Of a stretch of DNA of 6,067 nucleotides, positions 1 through 5,600 are shown piece by piece. Origin of the DNA: Agrobacterium fabrum (GTDB lineage: Bacteria; Pseudomonadota; Alphaproteobacteria; Rhizobiales; Rhizobiaceae). The translations under genes were made by a program, and so were the position numbers. Position 1 is the stretch's first letter; each line of letters opens with the position of its first letter. The stretch lies in contig QFOL01000248.1 of the NCBI GenBank assembly GCA_003241215.1, forward strand, positions 1 through 6,067, written 5' to 3'. The notes under the pieces are model-generated. The model had not been told where the DNA came from, ran no database searches, and saw only the letters and a program-made list of their open reading frames with translations.

Positions 1-47
1 TGATGCAGCGCTGGTTCGTCAAAGGTTTGGTGGAGACCGAGAAGTAA
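1..47 (+). CDS. ugpE: ABC transporter inner-membrane permease, C-terminal end only (probable UgpE)
   Basis: Only the last 14 codons are visible, starting at base 3 and ending with TAA at 45-47. They read [14 protein letters not shown]. An aromatic-rich Q-R-[WY]-F-V-[KR]-G-L stretch just before the stop is the usual tail of MalG/UgpE-type permeases, which form the channel of binding-protein-dependent sugar or glycerol-3-phosphate importers. The stop codon shares its last base with the ATG of the next gene (TAATG), so the two are almost certainly co-transcribed and translationally coupled. The symbol rests mainly on the neighbouring UgpC-like ATPase. Another carbohydrate permease of the same family remains possible, since the substrate cannot be read from so short a tail. 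Confidence 0.65.
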   Translation, partial: MQRWFVKGLVETEK

Positions 48-1108
48 TGGCAAAAATTGCGCTGAAAGACGTCCGCAAGGTTTATGGCGGCAATGTCGAG
101 GCCATCAAGGGCGTGTCGATGGACATCGCCGACGGCGAAATGATCGTGCTCGTCGGCCCCTCCGGCTGCGGAAAATCCACACTGCTGCGCATGATCGCCG
201 GGCTGGAGGGTATTTCGGGCGGCCAGATCGTCATCGGCGACCGTGTCGTCAACGATCTCGAACCCTCAGACCGCGACATCGCCATGGTGTTCCAGAATTA
301 TGCGCTTTATCCGCATATGACGGTACGCCAGAACCTTGCCTATGGCCTGAAGAACCGCAACACGCCGAGGGAGGAGATCGAACGGCGCATCACCGAGGCG
401 GCCAAGGCGCTGGAGATCGAACAGTTCCTGGAGCGCAAGCCGCGCCAGCTTTCCGGCGGCCAGCGCCAGCGTGTGGCCATGGGCCGCGCCATCGTGCGCA
501 AACCGGCGGCCTTCCTGTTCGATGAGCCGCTCTCCAACCTCGACGCCAAGCTGCGCGTGCAGATGCGTGTGGAAATCCGCCGCCTGCAACGCTCGCTCGC
601 CACGACCAGCGTTTATGTCACCCATGACCAGATGGAGGCCATGACGCTGGCCGACCGGCTGGTGGTGCTGAATGCAGGCCGCATCGAGCAGATGGGCACA
701 CCGATCGAGCTTTACGAAAAACCCGCGACCACCTTTGTCGCCACCTTCATCGGTTCACCTTCCATGAACCTGCTGAGCCATGCGACAACATCGGCAAACG
801 GCTCTTCCGGCTGGTCGGTACAGGGAACCGCGGCGCTGCCGCAGGGCGTCGCCACGCTCGGCATCCGCCCCGAAGACATCACCCTTGCCGATGAAGCCCC
901 CGCAGACGCCGCCTTCACCGGCACCGTGCAGGTGGATGCCGTGGAACTGGTGGGAGCGGAGAGCTATGTGCACGGCTCCTTCGCCGATGGCACAACAATC
1001 GTCTTCCGCGTCCACGGCCGCTCGCAGCTTCGCATCGGTGAAACGCTGAAGATCGCCGCACAGGCGAAAGACTTCCACCTGTTCGATGCGGCGGGGAAGA
1101 GAATCTAA
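47..1108 (+). CDS. ugpC: ABC transporter ATP-binding protein, UgpC/MalK type (sn-glycerol-3-phosphate import)
   Basis: This 353-residue cytoplasmic ATPase powers an inner-membrane importer. All the nucleotide-binding motifs are present in order: Walker [10 protein letters not shown] (residues 37-45), Q-loop Q83 in [13 protein letters not shown], signature LSGGQ (135-139), Walker B FLFDEP (156-161), D-loop SNLDAKLR, and switch histidine H193 in VTHDQMEA. Residues from about 235 form the C-terminal OB/TOBE regulatory region seen in the MalK/UgpC/MsmX group, and the full length is normal for that group. The ATG overlaps the stop of the preceding permease gene and has only a weak Shine-Dalgarno, consistent with translational coupling. 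UgpC is known to energise uptake of sn-glycerol-3-phosphate and glycerophosphodiesters, often under phosphate limitation. The ATPase alone cannot prove the substrate, because MalK-like subunits are interchangeable in some bacteria. It is the last gene of its operon and converges on the next gene. Confidence 0.88.
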   Translation: MAKIALKDVRKVYGGNVEAIKGVSMDIADGEMIVLVGPSGCGKSTLLRMIAGLEGISGGQIVIGDRVVNDLEPSDRDIAMVFQNYALYPHMTVRQNLAYGLKNRNTPREEIERRITEAAKALEIEQFLERKPRQLSGGQRQRVAMGRAIVRKPAAFLFDEPLSNLDAKLRVQMRVEIRRLQRSLATTSVYVTHDQMEAMTLADRLVVLNAGRIEQMGTPIELYEKPATTFVATFIGSPSMNLLSHATTSANGSSGWSVQGTAALPQGVATLGIRPEDITLADEAPADAAFTGTVQVDAVELVGAESYVHGSFADGTTIVFRVHGRSQLRIGETLKIAAQAKDFHLFDAAGKRI

Positions 1109-1118
1109 ACCTGCCGAC

Positions 1119-1150
1119 AAAAAAATGGGACACCCGCCACTCGGCGGGTG
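1119..1150 (-). terminator. Intrinsic terminator of the glyoxalase-related gene, in the convergent gap with ugpC
   Basis: A perfect 8-bp inverted repeat CACCCGCC / GGCGGGTG (1131-1138 and 1143-1150) encloses a 4-base loop. On the - strand it is followed, after five bases, by seven T residues (complement of A1119-A1125). It lies about 30 bases past the stop of the - strand gene. In the + direction there is no T tract after the hairpin, so it could only weakly terminate ugpC transcripts. Confidence 0.8.
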
Positions 1151-1182
1151 CTCGCACTATAGCTAGAATCTCCGGCGGCTCC

Positions 1183-1626
1183 CTACCAGACGAGCTCCAC
1201 CTGCGGCCGACCGTTGGAGGTTTTCTCCACGGTGCGGCCGGAGGTGTCGACATTGCAGTGGACGCGCTGGCGAAAGGCAGAAAAGCTTTCGAAACTCACC
1301 ACATCCACGGGATCGTCGAGATGCAGGGTCAGCCGGTAACGTTCGGGATTGCCGCCGAGCGCCTGCACGCCCAGAACGGAGGCCACGAAGGGTTGGCCGA
1401 GGTAAAAACCTTCCACCCTTGAACCCAGAAGATAGGGGTTGAAGGCGGGGCGGTTGCCGGCCGATGCGTGGAGGGTGTTCCAGTCGCGGAAGCCATATTG
1501 CGCGGCGATGAGTTCCAGCGCCTTCGAATGGGTGATTGCCTGCCCCTCACCTTCAAGGGCGGCGCGCAGGCGTTTTGCCTGTTCTTTCAGCCCCTCAAGT
1601 GCGGGAAGCAGTTTGGACACGTTCAT
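1183..1626 (-). CDS. Glyoxalase-superfamily-related small protein, function unknown
   Basis: The product is a 147-residue soluble protein with no signal peptide or membrane segment. The N-terminal ~50 residues (LKEQAKRLRAAL, then HSKALELIAAQYGFRDWNTLHA) form the amphipathic, helical segment found in rhizobial proteins annotated as glyoxalase superfamily. In those proteins it occurs either alone or fused to a VOC/glyoxalase domain. No VOC metal-binding domain is visible here. The rest (about 55-147) looks like a small beta-rich domain, with DDPVDVVSFESFSAFRQRV as its most family-like stretch. The ATG at 1626 is preceded by GGAG with a 7-base spacer, a good start. It is probably monocistronic: it has its own terminator, and a ~210-bp gap with hairpins separates it from the upstream porin gene. 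The enzymatic role is unknown, and the glyoxalase label reflects a shared domain, not demonstrated activity. Confidence 0.8.
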   Translation of the reverse strand: MNVSKLLPALEGLKEQAKRLRAALEGEGQAITHSKALELIAAQYGFRDWNTLHASAGNRPAFNPYLLGSRVEGFYLGQPFVASVLGVQALGGNPERYRLTLHLDDPVDVVSFESFSAFRQRVHCNVDTSGRTVEKTSNGRPQVELVW

Positions 1627-1734
1627 AACGGTTCTCCAACATGCGCATGCCGACTATTCCGAAGGGGGTCCGCGTTGCCATCGACGACATGCAAAACATG
1701 GGATGACCGCTATTAAAGAAAGAGCTTCACCAGG

Positions 1735-1782
1735 GGCGCAAGCGCCTGCGGACGGCCGGGGCTCTTATGCCCGTGGCCGTCC
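1735..1782 (-). terminator. Tandem hairpins downstream of the OmpW gene, possible terminator
   Basis: An 8-bp perfect stem GGACGGCC / GGCCGTCC (1750-1757, 1775-1782) is extended inward by GGGC / GCCC (1759-1762, 1769-1772). Next to it is a second short hairpin, GGCGC-AA-GCGCC (1735-1746). The pair begins about 55 bases beyond the porin stop codon in the direction of transcription. No uninterrupted T tract follows (only CTCTTTCTTT some 15-25 bases later), so it may be a weak terminator or a 3'-end stabilising structure. The rest of the 1627-1836 gap shows only a CATG-CAAAA-CATG motif at 1688-1700 and no convincing promoter. Confidence 0.5.
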
Positions 1783-1836
1783 CTATAGCCCAGAAAGCGC
1801 CGCCCGTCAAAGGGAGCCGCCCGGCACCCCCCGCGA

Positions 1837-2535
1837 TCAGAAGCGATAGGTGATACCCGCGCCGATCAGCCAGGGATCGAGCTTTGCCTTGCCGCTGATC
1901 GGCGTGCCGCCGAGTTCCGCCGTCCAGTCGGTCTTGAGGAAGATCTTCTTCACGTCGAAGTTCACGCCCCAATGCTCGTCCAGCATATAGTCGAAACCGA
2001 CCTGCACGGCTGCACCGACCTTGTTCTTGACGTCGAGATTGCTGAAACCGGGCTTTTCCGTCTGGTTATAGAACAGCGAATAGTTCACGCCCGCGCCGAT
2101 ATAGGGCTTGAAAGCGCCGAAATCGGTGAAGTGATATTGCAGCGTCAGTGTCGGCGGCAGCAACCACGTCTTGCCGACCGGCGTGCCGGCCAGCACACCC
2201 TCGCCGTTGATCTTGGCATAGGTGGTGCCGAGGATAAGCTCCGCGGCGAAGTTTTCGGTGAAGAAATAGCTGATGTCGAGCTCCGGGATCACGGTGTCCG
2301 AATAGGACAGGCCCGCTCCCGGCAAACCGTCGACGCTGCCGCTGTCATGGGTGATGACGCCGAGACCGCGCACGCGCAGCATCCACGGGCTTGCCGCTGC
2401 AATCGCCTCTTCGGCGGTGGGGGCCGGCGCTGCCTGGGCCAGATCGGCAGCCATGGCATTGGCGGATACCAGCATGGCCGCGAAACCGACTGCGACACTG
2501 GCAAGCAAGGCGTTTTTTTTGTTTCTGTTCGTCAT
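1837..2535 (-). CDS. ompW: OmpW-family outer membrane beta-barrel protein
   Basis: The precursor is 232 residues. A typical Sec signal peptide fills residues 1-29 (MTNRNKK, then a hydrophobic core, ending ANAMA before ADLAQ). The mature part has the OmpW pattern: PWMLRVRGLGVI at the first strand, alternating aromatic strands, the WLLPPTLTLQYHF segment, FKPYIGAGVNYS, and a final strand DPWLIGAGITYRF. The terminal phenylalanine is the usual BAM recognition residue. OmpW proteins are eight-stranded barrels with a lateral hydrophobic channel, thought to pass small hydrophobic compounds and linked to stress and low-oxygen responses. The ATG at 2535 is chosen because AGGAGAG lies just upstream (2541-2547). 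The longer GTG start at 2556 would put that ribosome site inside the gene. A three-codon ATG-GAA-TGA sits between the ribosome site and the start. Codons 6-8 contain a run of eight A residues. Confidence 0.9.
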   Translation of the reverse strand: MTNRNKKNALLASVAVGFAAMLVSANAMAADLAQAAPAPTAEEAIAAASPWMLRVRGLGVITHDSGSVDGLPGAGLSYSDTVIPELDISYFFTENFAAELILGTTYAKINGEGVLAGTPVGKTWLLPPTLTLQYHFTDFGAFKPYIGAGVNYSLFYNQTEKPGFSNLDVKNKVGAAVQVGFDYMLDEHWGVNFDVKKIFLKTDWTAELGGTPISGKAKLDPWLIGAGITYRF

Positions 2536-2540
2536 TCCAT

Positions 2541-2547
2541 CTCTCCT
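2541..2547 (-). promoter_or_regulatory. Ribosome binding site that fixes the OmpW start
   Basis: The - strand reads AGGAGAG, then ATGGA, then the ATG at 2535. This strong Shine-Dalgarno places initiation at MTNRNKK and excludes the in-frame GTG seven codons upstream. Confidence 0.8.
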
Positions 2548-2636
2548 ATAGCGCACCGCAGCCGGGCAAGTCCCCGGAACCGGCTGATGACGGCGGGCTT
2601 TCGCGAATCTTCGCCGGCCGCAACCGCTTGGGGGCC

Positions 2637-2642
2637 ACTATG
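2637..2642 (-). promoter_or_regulatory. Candidate -10 element of the OmpW promoter
   Basis: The - strand hexamer CATAGT matches TATAAT at 4 of 6 positions. It starts 21 bases after the FNR-like box. It would place transcription initiation near 2629-2630, giving a leader of about 95 bases. No good -35 hexamer accompanies it, as expected for an activator-dependent promoter. It is inferred mainly from its position relative to the box. Confidence 0.4.
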
Positions 2643-2663
2643 ACGAAGGGAGAGACGGGCCGA

Positions 2664-2677
2664 TTGAGATGGATCAA
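2664..2677. promoter_or_regulatory. FNR/ANR/FixK-type box upstream of OmpW
   Basis: On the - strand the sequence is TTGAT-CCAT-CTCAA, matching 9 of the 10 specified bases of the FNR consensus TTGAT-N4-ATCAA. Its centre (2670.5) is about 41 bases before the start point predicted from the candidate -10 element, the class II activator position. ompW in E. coli and its Pseudomonas counterpart oprG are known to be controlled by FNR/ANR, which makes the site credible. Rhizobiaceae carry FnrN/FixK-type regulators that recognise this motif. Confidence 0.55.
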
Positions 2678-2719
2678 ACCGGGATGCCGATCATGGATCG
2701 GAACGATCAACCGGCAAGC

Positions 2720-2730
2720 ATTGTGACAAT
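2720..2730. promoter_or_regulatory. Short palindrome ATTGT-G-ACAAT upstream of OmpW
   Basis: This is a perfect 5-bp inverted repeat with a one-base centre, about 190 bases before the porin start codon and 50 bases upstream of the FNR-like box. It could be a regulator half-site pair, but 11-bp palindromes also arise by chance and no family is identified. Apart from this, the FNR-like box and the MFS terminator, the 2557-2846 gap shows nothing I can name. Confidence 0.25.
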
Positions 2731-2801
2731 TACGCAACAAAAGCCGTCCAGCGATCAAGAAGCGGATGCGCAACGAGCCTGGCAAATGCCGGAAAAATAC
2801 G

Positions 2802-2825
2802 AAAAAGGCCCGCATATGCAGGCCT
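2802..2825 (-). terminator. Intrinsic terminator of the MFS transporter gene
   Basis: On the - strand AGGCCTGCAT/ATGCGGGCCT is a near-perfect self-complementary stretch with one G-T wobble. It is followed at once by a run of T (complement of A2802-A2806). It begins about 20 bases after the MFS stop codon, so the transporter and the porin gene downstream are probably separate transcription units. Confidence 0.85.
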
Positions 2826-2846
2826 CCCTCCAGTGTATCACCTCTA

Positions 2847-4142
2847 TCACGCGGCCTGCGGCGTCAGGGTTGCGGAACCCGGCTTGCGCAGAAGCAGAAC
2901 CGAGACGGCCGCGATCATGCACATCAGACCGGCAATCTGCAGCGCGGGCATATAGGTATCGAAGTCGCTCTTGAAGAAACCGGCGCCAAAGGCGGCGGTG
3001 GCGGCTCCCAGCTGATGGCCGGCAAACACCCAGCCGAAAACGAGACCGGCCTTTTCGCGCCCGAAATTCTCGGCAGCGAGCTTCACCGTCGGCGGCACGG
3101 TCGCCACCCAGTCCAGCCCGTAAAAGACGGCGAAGACCGAAAGCTCCACGAAGCTGAACCCCGAGAATGAGAGATAAAGCAGGGAAAGCCCGCGCAGACC
3201 GTAGAACCAGAACAGCAGGAAGCGATTGTCGAACCGGTCAGAAAGCCAGCCGGCGAAGATCGTGCCGAAGAAATCGAAAATGCCGATCACCGCCAGCGTG
3301 CCCGCCGCCGTCACCGCTGCCATGCCGAAATCGCCGCAGATCGAAATCCAGTGTGTCTGGATGAGACCATTGGTCGAAAGCCCGCAGACAAAGAAGGTAC
3401 CGAAAAGCACCCAGAACACCGGGTTGCCTGAGACGCTCTTCAGGGTCACCAGCGGCGATACCAGTGTGGCGAGAAGATTGTGATCCTGCTTGACCGGTTT
3501 TGCCACCGCCGTCTCGCCATAGGCAGGTAGGCCAACATCGGCAGGATGGTCACGCATCAAAAGCAGGACGAGGACCATGGCGGTGGCGATTACCGCAACG
3601 GAAAGGGTCAAGGCAGTTCGCCAGCCATAGGCTTCCGTCAGCGCCGCCAGCAGTGGCAGGAAAACCAGCTGGCCGGTGGCGTTGCTCGCCGTCATCAGGC
3701 CGATCACCAGTCCGCGACGCTTGGAAAACCAGCGTGCCGCCACGGTGGCGCCCAATACCAGCGCGGTCATGCCGGTGCCGACGCCGATCACCACGCCCCA
3801 GAGCAGCAGCAATTGCCACACCTCGGTCATGAAGAAGGAGGCGACAATGCCGCCCATGATAAGGGCGAGCGCGGTGGACACCACCTGCCGGATACCGAAA
3901 TGATTCATGAAGGCGGCGGCAAAAGGCCCGAGCAGGCCAAAAAGCACCAGCCTGACGGCCATTGCGGAGGAGATATCGGCAATATCCCAACCGAATTCCT
4001 GATGCAACGGCTGGATCATCACCCCCGCAGATCCCATCGCACCGGCGGTGGCCAGCATGGTCAAAAAGGTGGTTGCGGCGACGACCCAGCCATAATGCAG
4101 ATTTCTGCCGGCCATCCAGCTGGCGAGGCGTGTGGAGAGCAT
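2847..4142 (-). CDS. MFS transporter, monocarboxylate/oxalate-formate antiporter-like
   Basis: This 431-residue integral inner-membrane protein has about 12 hydrophobic segments in two blocks of six, separated by a polar loop at roughly residues 197-238. Family marks are HYGWVVA at the start of TM1, WFSKRRGLVIGL (about 138-149) after TM4, the MFS motif-A-like GWLSDRFDNR (about 298-307) between TM8 and TM9, and DWVATVPPTV near 345. These fit the MCT/OFA-like branch that moves carboxylates, but the substrate cannot be read from sequence. The ATG at 4142 is preferred over a TTG two codons upstream, because AAGGGA lies eight bases before the ATG and only about two before the TTG. The 89-bp gap to the MarR gene carries two copies of the presumed MarR operator, so the transporter is probably derepressed when the MarR ligand binds. 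That ligand may be, or resemble, the transported compound. Confidence 0.87.
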   Translation of the reverse strand: MLSTRLASWMAGRNLHYGWVVAATTFLTMLATAGAMGSAGVMIQPLHQEFGWDIADISSAMAVRLVLFGLLGPFAAAFMNHFGIRQVVSTALALIMGGIVASFFMTEVWQLLLLWGVVIGVGTGMTALVLGATVAARWFSKRRGLVIGLMTASNATGQLVFLPLLAALTEAYGWRTALTLSVAVIATAMVLVLLLMRDHPADVGLPAYGETAVAKPVKQDHNLLATLVSPLVTLKSVSGNPVFWVLFGTFFVCGLSTNGLIQTHWISICGDFGMAAVTAAGTLAVIGIFDFFGTIFAGWLSDRFDNRFLLFWFYGLRGLSLLYLSFSGFSFVELSVFAVFYGLDWVATVPPTVKLAAENFGREKAGLVFGWVFAGHQLGAATAAFGAGFFKSDFDTYMPALQIAGLMCMIAAVSVLLLRKPGSATLTPQAA

Positions 4143-4175
4143 GTTCAAATTCCCTTTCCAGCGGCCGCGGCCGAT

Positions 4176-4181
4176 ATTTTA
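4176..4181 (-). promoter_or_regulatory. Candidate -10 element of the MFS promoter
   Basis: The - strand hexamer TAAAAT matches TATAAT at 5 of 6 positions and directly abuts the presumed operator at 4182-4195. With a 17-base spacer the -35 would be CCGCAA at 4199-4204, a poor match that overlaps the second operator. Initiation near 4169 would give a leader of about 27 bases containing the AAGGGA ribosome site. Confidence 0.45.
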
Positions 4182-4195
4182 CGGGTATATACCCT
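4182..4195. promoter_or_regulatory. Presumed MarR operator 1 in front of the MFS gene
   Basis: The sequence is CGGGTATATACCCT, with a perfect 12-bp palindrome GGGTATATACCC at 4183-4194. It differs from the palindrome at the marR start by only the last base. It occupies the spacer between the candidate -35 and -10 elements, a classical repressor position. Confidence 0.7.
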
Positions 4196-4201
4196 GTATT
4201 G

Positions 4202-4215
4202 CGGGCAGATACCCG
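4202..4215. promoter_or_regulatory. Presumed MarR operator 2 in front of the MFS gene
   Basis: The sequence CGGGCAGATACCCG matches the marR-proximal palindrome at 12 of 14 positions. Its outer arms GCGGG / CCCGC (4201-4205, 4212-4216) are perfectly complementary. Its centre is 20 bp from operator 1, about two helical turns, so two dimers would bind on the same face of the DNA. Confidence 0.6.
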
Positions 4216-4231
4216 CTTATGTCCCCAAAAA

Positions 4232-4633
4232 TCACAGGGCTGCGAGCAGTTCCTGCAATTGTGCTGTCTTCTCAGGCCCAAGCCGGGCCTCGATTTCATC
4301 CTGCACCCCATCCCAGAGCGGCGCGCCCGCTTTCAGGATCGCGTGGCCTTCCTTCGTCACGGTCAGCATCGCTTCTCGCTGATCCTCGCCGTGGCCGATG
4401 GCCACCAGACCCATGCGCGCCAGCACCTTGGCGTTGCGGCCGACGGTGGAGCGATCCAGTTCCACCCTCGCGGCCAGATCGGTCAGCGAGACAGGCGCGG
4501 TGCGATTGATGTTCCGCAACAGGCTGAACTGACCGATATTCACGCCAAGCGGCGCCAGGGCCTCGTCATAATAGGACGAAACCTTGCGGGATGCTTTGCG
4601 CAACAGGATGCAATGGCAACTATCGTTTGGCAT
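4232..4633 (-). CDS. MarR-family transcriptional regulator
   Basis: This 133-residue winged-helix repressor begins MPNDSCHCILLRKASRKV and continues YYDEALAPLGV, the normal N-terminal dimerisation helix of this family. The DNA-binding part spans about 33-100: SLTDLAARVELDRS leads into the recognition helix STVGRNAKVLARMGLV (62-77), and the wing GEDQREAMLTVTKEG contains the D-x-R motif (84-86). Two cysteines, C6 and C8, sit at the N-terminus. An in-frame extension upstream to 4732 is not MarR-like and would run through the operator, so the ATG at 4633 is chosen, although it has no clear Shine-Dalgarno. The palindrome six bases before this ATG and two related copies before the MFS gene imply autorepression and control of the transporter. 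No terminator is seen between marR and the MFS gene, so read-through is likely. Confidence 0.88.
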   Translation of the reverse strand: MPNDSCHCILLRKASRKVSSYYDEALAPLGVNIGQFSLLRNINRTAPVSLTDLAARVELDRSTVGRNAKVLARMGLVAIGHGEDQREAMLTVTKEGHAILKAGAPLWDGVQDEIEARLGPEKTAQLQELLAAL

Positions 4634-4639
4634 TTGTCT

Positions 4640-4653
4640 CGGGTATATACCCG
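4640..4653. promoter_or_regulatory. Presumed MarR autoregulatory operator at the marR start
   Basis: CGGGTATATACCCG is a perfect 14-bp palindrome ending six bases before the marR ATG. Close copies occur only in front of the adjacent MFS gene within this window. Binding here would block the promoter or the start of transcription. Confidence 0.75.
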
Positions 4654-4733
4654 TAAATTTCTGCGCGCAAGATGCGCCGGGAGAAATTATCGGCGGGCAA
4701 CGGCCGACCCCATGGCCATAGAGCAGAAACAAT

Positions 4734-4758
4734 AAACCCCGGCTTTGGGCCGGGGTTT
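4734..4758 (-). terminator. Intrinsic terminator of the GNAT acetyltransferase gene
   Basis: A perfect 10-bp stem AAACCCCGGC / GCCGGGGTTT (4734-4743, 4749-4758) has a 5-base loop. On the - strand it continues into ATTGTTT. It begins about 22 bases beyond the acetyltransferase stop and separates that gene from marR. Confidence 0.82.
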
Positions 4759-4780
4759 GATATCAGCAGCGAGGCTCGTC

Positions 4781-5350
4781 TCAGGCAGACAGCCTGCGGC
4801 CGCTTGCCACCAGCAGGCCGGCAGCGCCTTCGAGCCAGCCGGCTTTCAGTTCCAGCGCCAGGAAACGGCTGCGCTCGAACGGGCCGGGCATGATGAGGTG
4901 CTGGGCCTTGTCGGCGAAAAAGCCGAAGCGCTCGTAATAGGGCGCATCGCCAACCAGAAGAACGGCGCCGTGGCCGCGTTTGGTGGCTTCGGCAATGGCG
5001 GCACGCATCAGCGCCGAGCCGATGCCCTTGCCCTCATGGGCGGCATCGACGGCCAGCGGGCCGAGCAGCAGCGCTTCGACGGCACGGCCTTCGCGAGAGA
5101 TGCCGGCCTCGACGTTCCACAGGCGCACCGTACCGATGACATGGCCATCCTCATCGCGGGCGACGAGCGCGAGGCCTTCGGCTGGAACGCGACCCGCGCG
5201 CAGCTTTTCGGAAGATTTGCGGCGGCGGCCGGCGCCCATGGCGCGGTCGAGCAGGTTCTCACGGGCGACGACATCGCCCGGATTTTCCTGATCGACATGA
5301 AATGTCTGCGGCGTGAAAAATGCCCGTACCGAATTCAAAAGAGCGGCCAT
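4781..5350 (-). CDS. GNAT-family N-acetyltransferase, YhbS-like
   Basis: This is a 189-residue cytoplasmic enzyme expected to transfer the acetyl group of acetyl-CoA to an amine. The GNAT core is visible: GTVRLWNVEA (about 73-82) as a central strand, LLLGPLAVDAAHEGKGIGSALM (94-115) containing the acetyl-CoA pyrophosphate-binding motif A with EGKGIG at 106-111, and GDAPYYERFGF (134-144), the motif B segment typical of YhbS (COG3153) proteins. The first ~20 residues precede the fold. The ATG at 5350 has GGGAGG six bases upstream, so this start is well supported. It lies about 250 bp downstream of the ornithine decarboxylase gene on the same strand and ends in its own terminator. The substrate (protein N-terminus, small amine, polyamine or antibiotic) cannot be deduced. 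Confidence 0.85.
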   Translation of the reverse strand: MAALLNSVRAFFTPQTFHVDQENPGDVVARENLLDRAMGAGRRRKSSEKLRAGRVPAEGLALVARDEDGHVIGTVRLWNVEAGISREGRAVEALLLGPLAVDAAHEGKGIGSALMRAAIAEATKRGHGAVLLVGDAPYYERFGFFADKAQHLIMPGPFERSRFLALELKAGWLEGAAGLLVASGRRLSA

Positions 5351-5600
5351 CCTTGGCCTCCCGTCACACTACCGCCCACACGCGGCCCTTGATGAAAAAT
5401 TGGTGGAGCCGTTCCGGCCCGCCGACACGCTTTCCTCGGCTGGAAGAGGTGCAGCAAGCAGGGATTTGCGCATCAGCACAATCGGCAGGGCCGGAACGGA
5501 AGCTTGGTCGAGACGCCGCCCTGCTCAGCGGACGGCGTTCGGACTTTGTAACGAGCATCGGATTTTCCGAAAACCGCTTAACGCTTTTCGGTTCGATGCT
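5351..5600. other. Intergenic region between ornithine decarboxylase and the acetyltransferase, with a long inverted repeat
   Basis: I see no convincing gene here. Short open frames exist on both strands, but they lack ribosome sites and recognisable protein features. A 7-bp stem CCGAAAA / TTTTCGG (5567-5573, 5585-5591) with an 11-base loop lies just past the decarboxylase stop and might be a weak terminator. It has no T tract. A perfect 12-bp inverted repeat is annotated separately. The acetyltransferase promoter should be here, but no clear -35/-10 pair stands out. Confidence 0.5.
5409..5499. repeat. 12-bp perfect inverted repeat with 67-bp spacer
   Basis: CCGTTCCGGCCC at 5409-5420 is exactly complementary to GGGCCGGAACGG at 5488-5499. 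The arms are GC-rich and would pair stably in RNA, bringing together the leader of the acetyltransferase transcript. No direct repeats typical of insertion-sequence ends flank it. Confidence 0.6.

Noticed and set aside
1972..2643. + strand open frame (223 codons) opposite the OmpW gene
   Set aside because: It has no ribosome site or recognisable domain and is antisense to a well-supported porin gene.
4143..4148. TTG start two codons upstream for the MFS gene
   Set aside because: The AAGGGA ribosome site is too close to the TTG (about two bases) but eight bases from the ATG at 4142.
3550..4311. Second - strand open frame (253 codons) overlapping the MFS gene
   Set aside because: It is the MFS region read in another frame. 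The product is Arg/His-rich and lacks membrane segments, while the frame at 2847-4142 has all the family motifs.
3546..4382. Long + strand open frame (278 codons) opposite the MFS gene
   Set aside because: Its product is low-complexity, rich in His, Gly and Gln, and has no family features. It lies antisense to a clear 12-segment transporter, and GC-rich codon bias produces such shadows.
4634..4732. N-terminal extension of the MarR protein to 4732
   Set aside because: The extra 33 residues are not MarR-like, and this start would place the palindromic operator inside the coding region.
5364..5558. 64-codon - strand open frame in the gap between decarboxylase and acetyltransferase
   Set aside because: It has no Shine-Dalgarno, its composition is like translated non-coding GC-rich DNA, and I recognise no similarity. 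It is left as intergenic.
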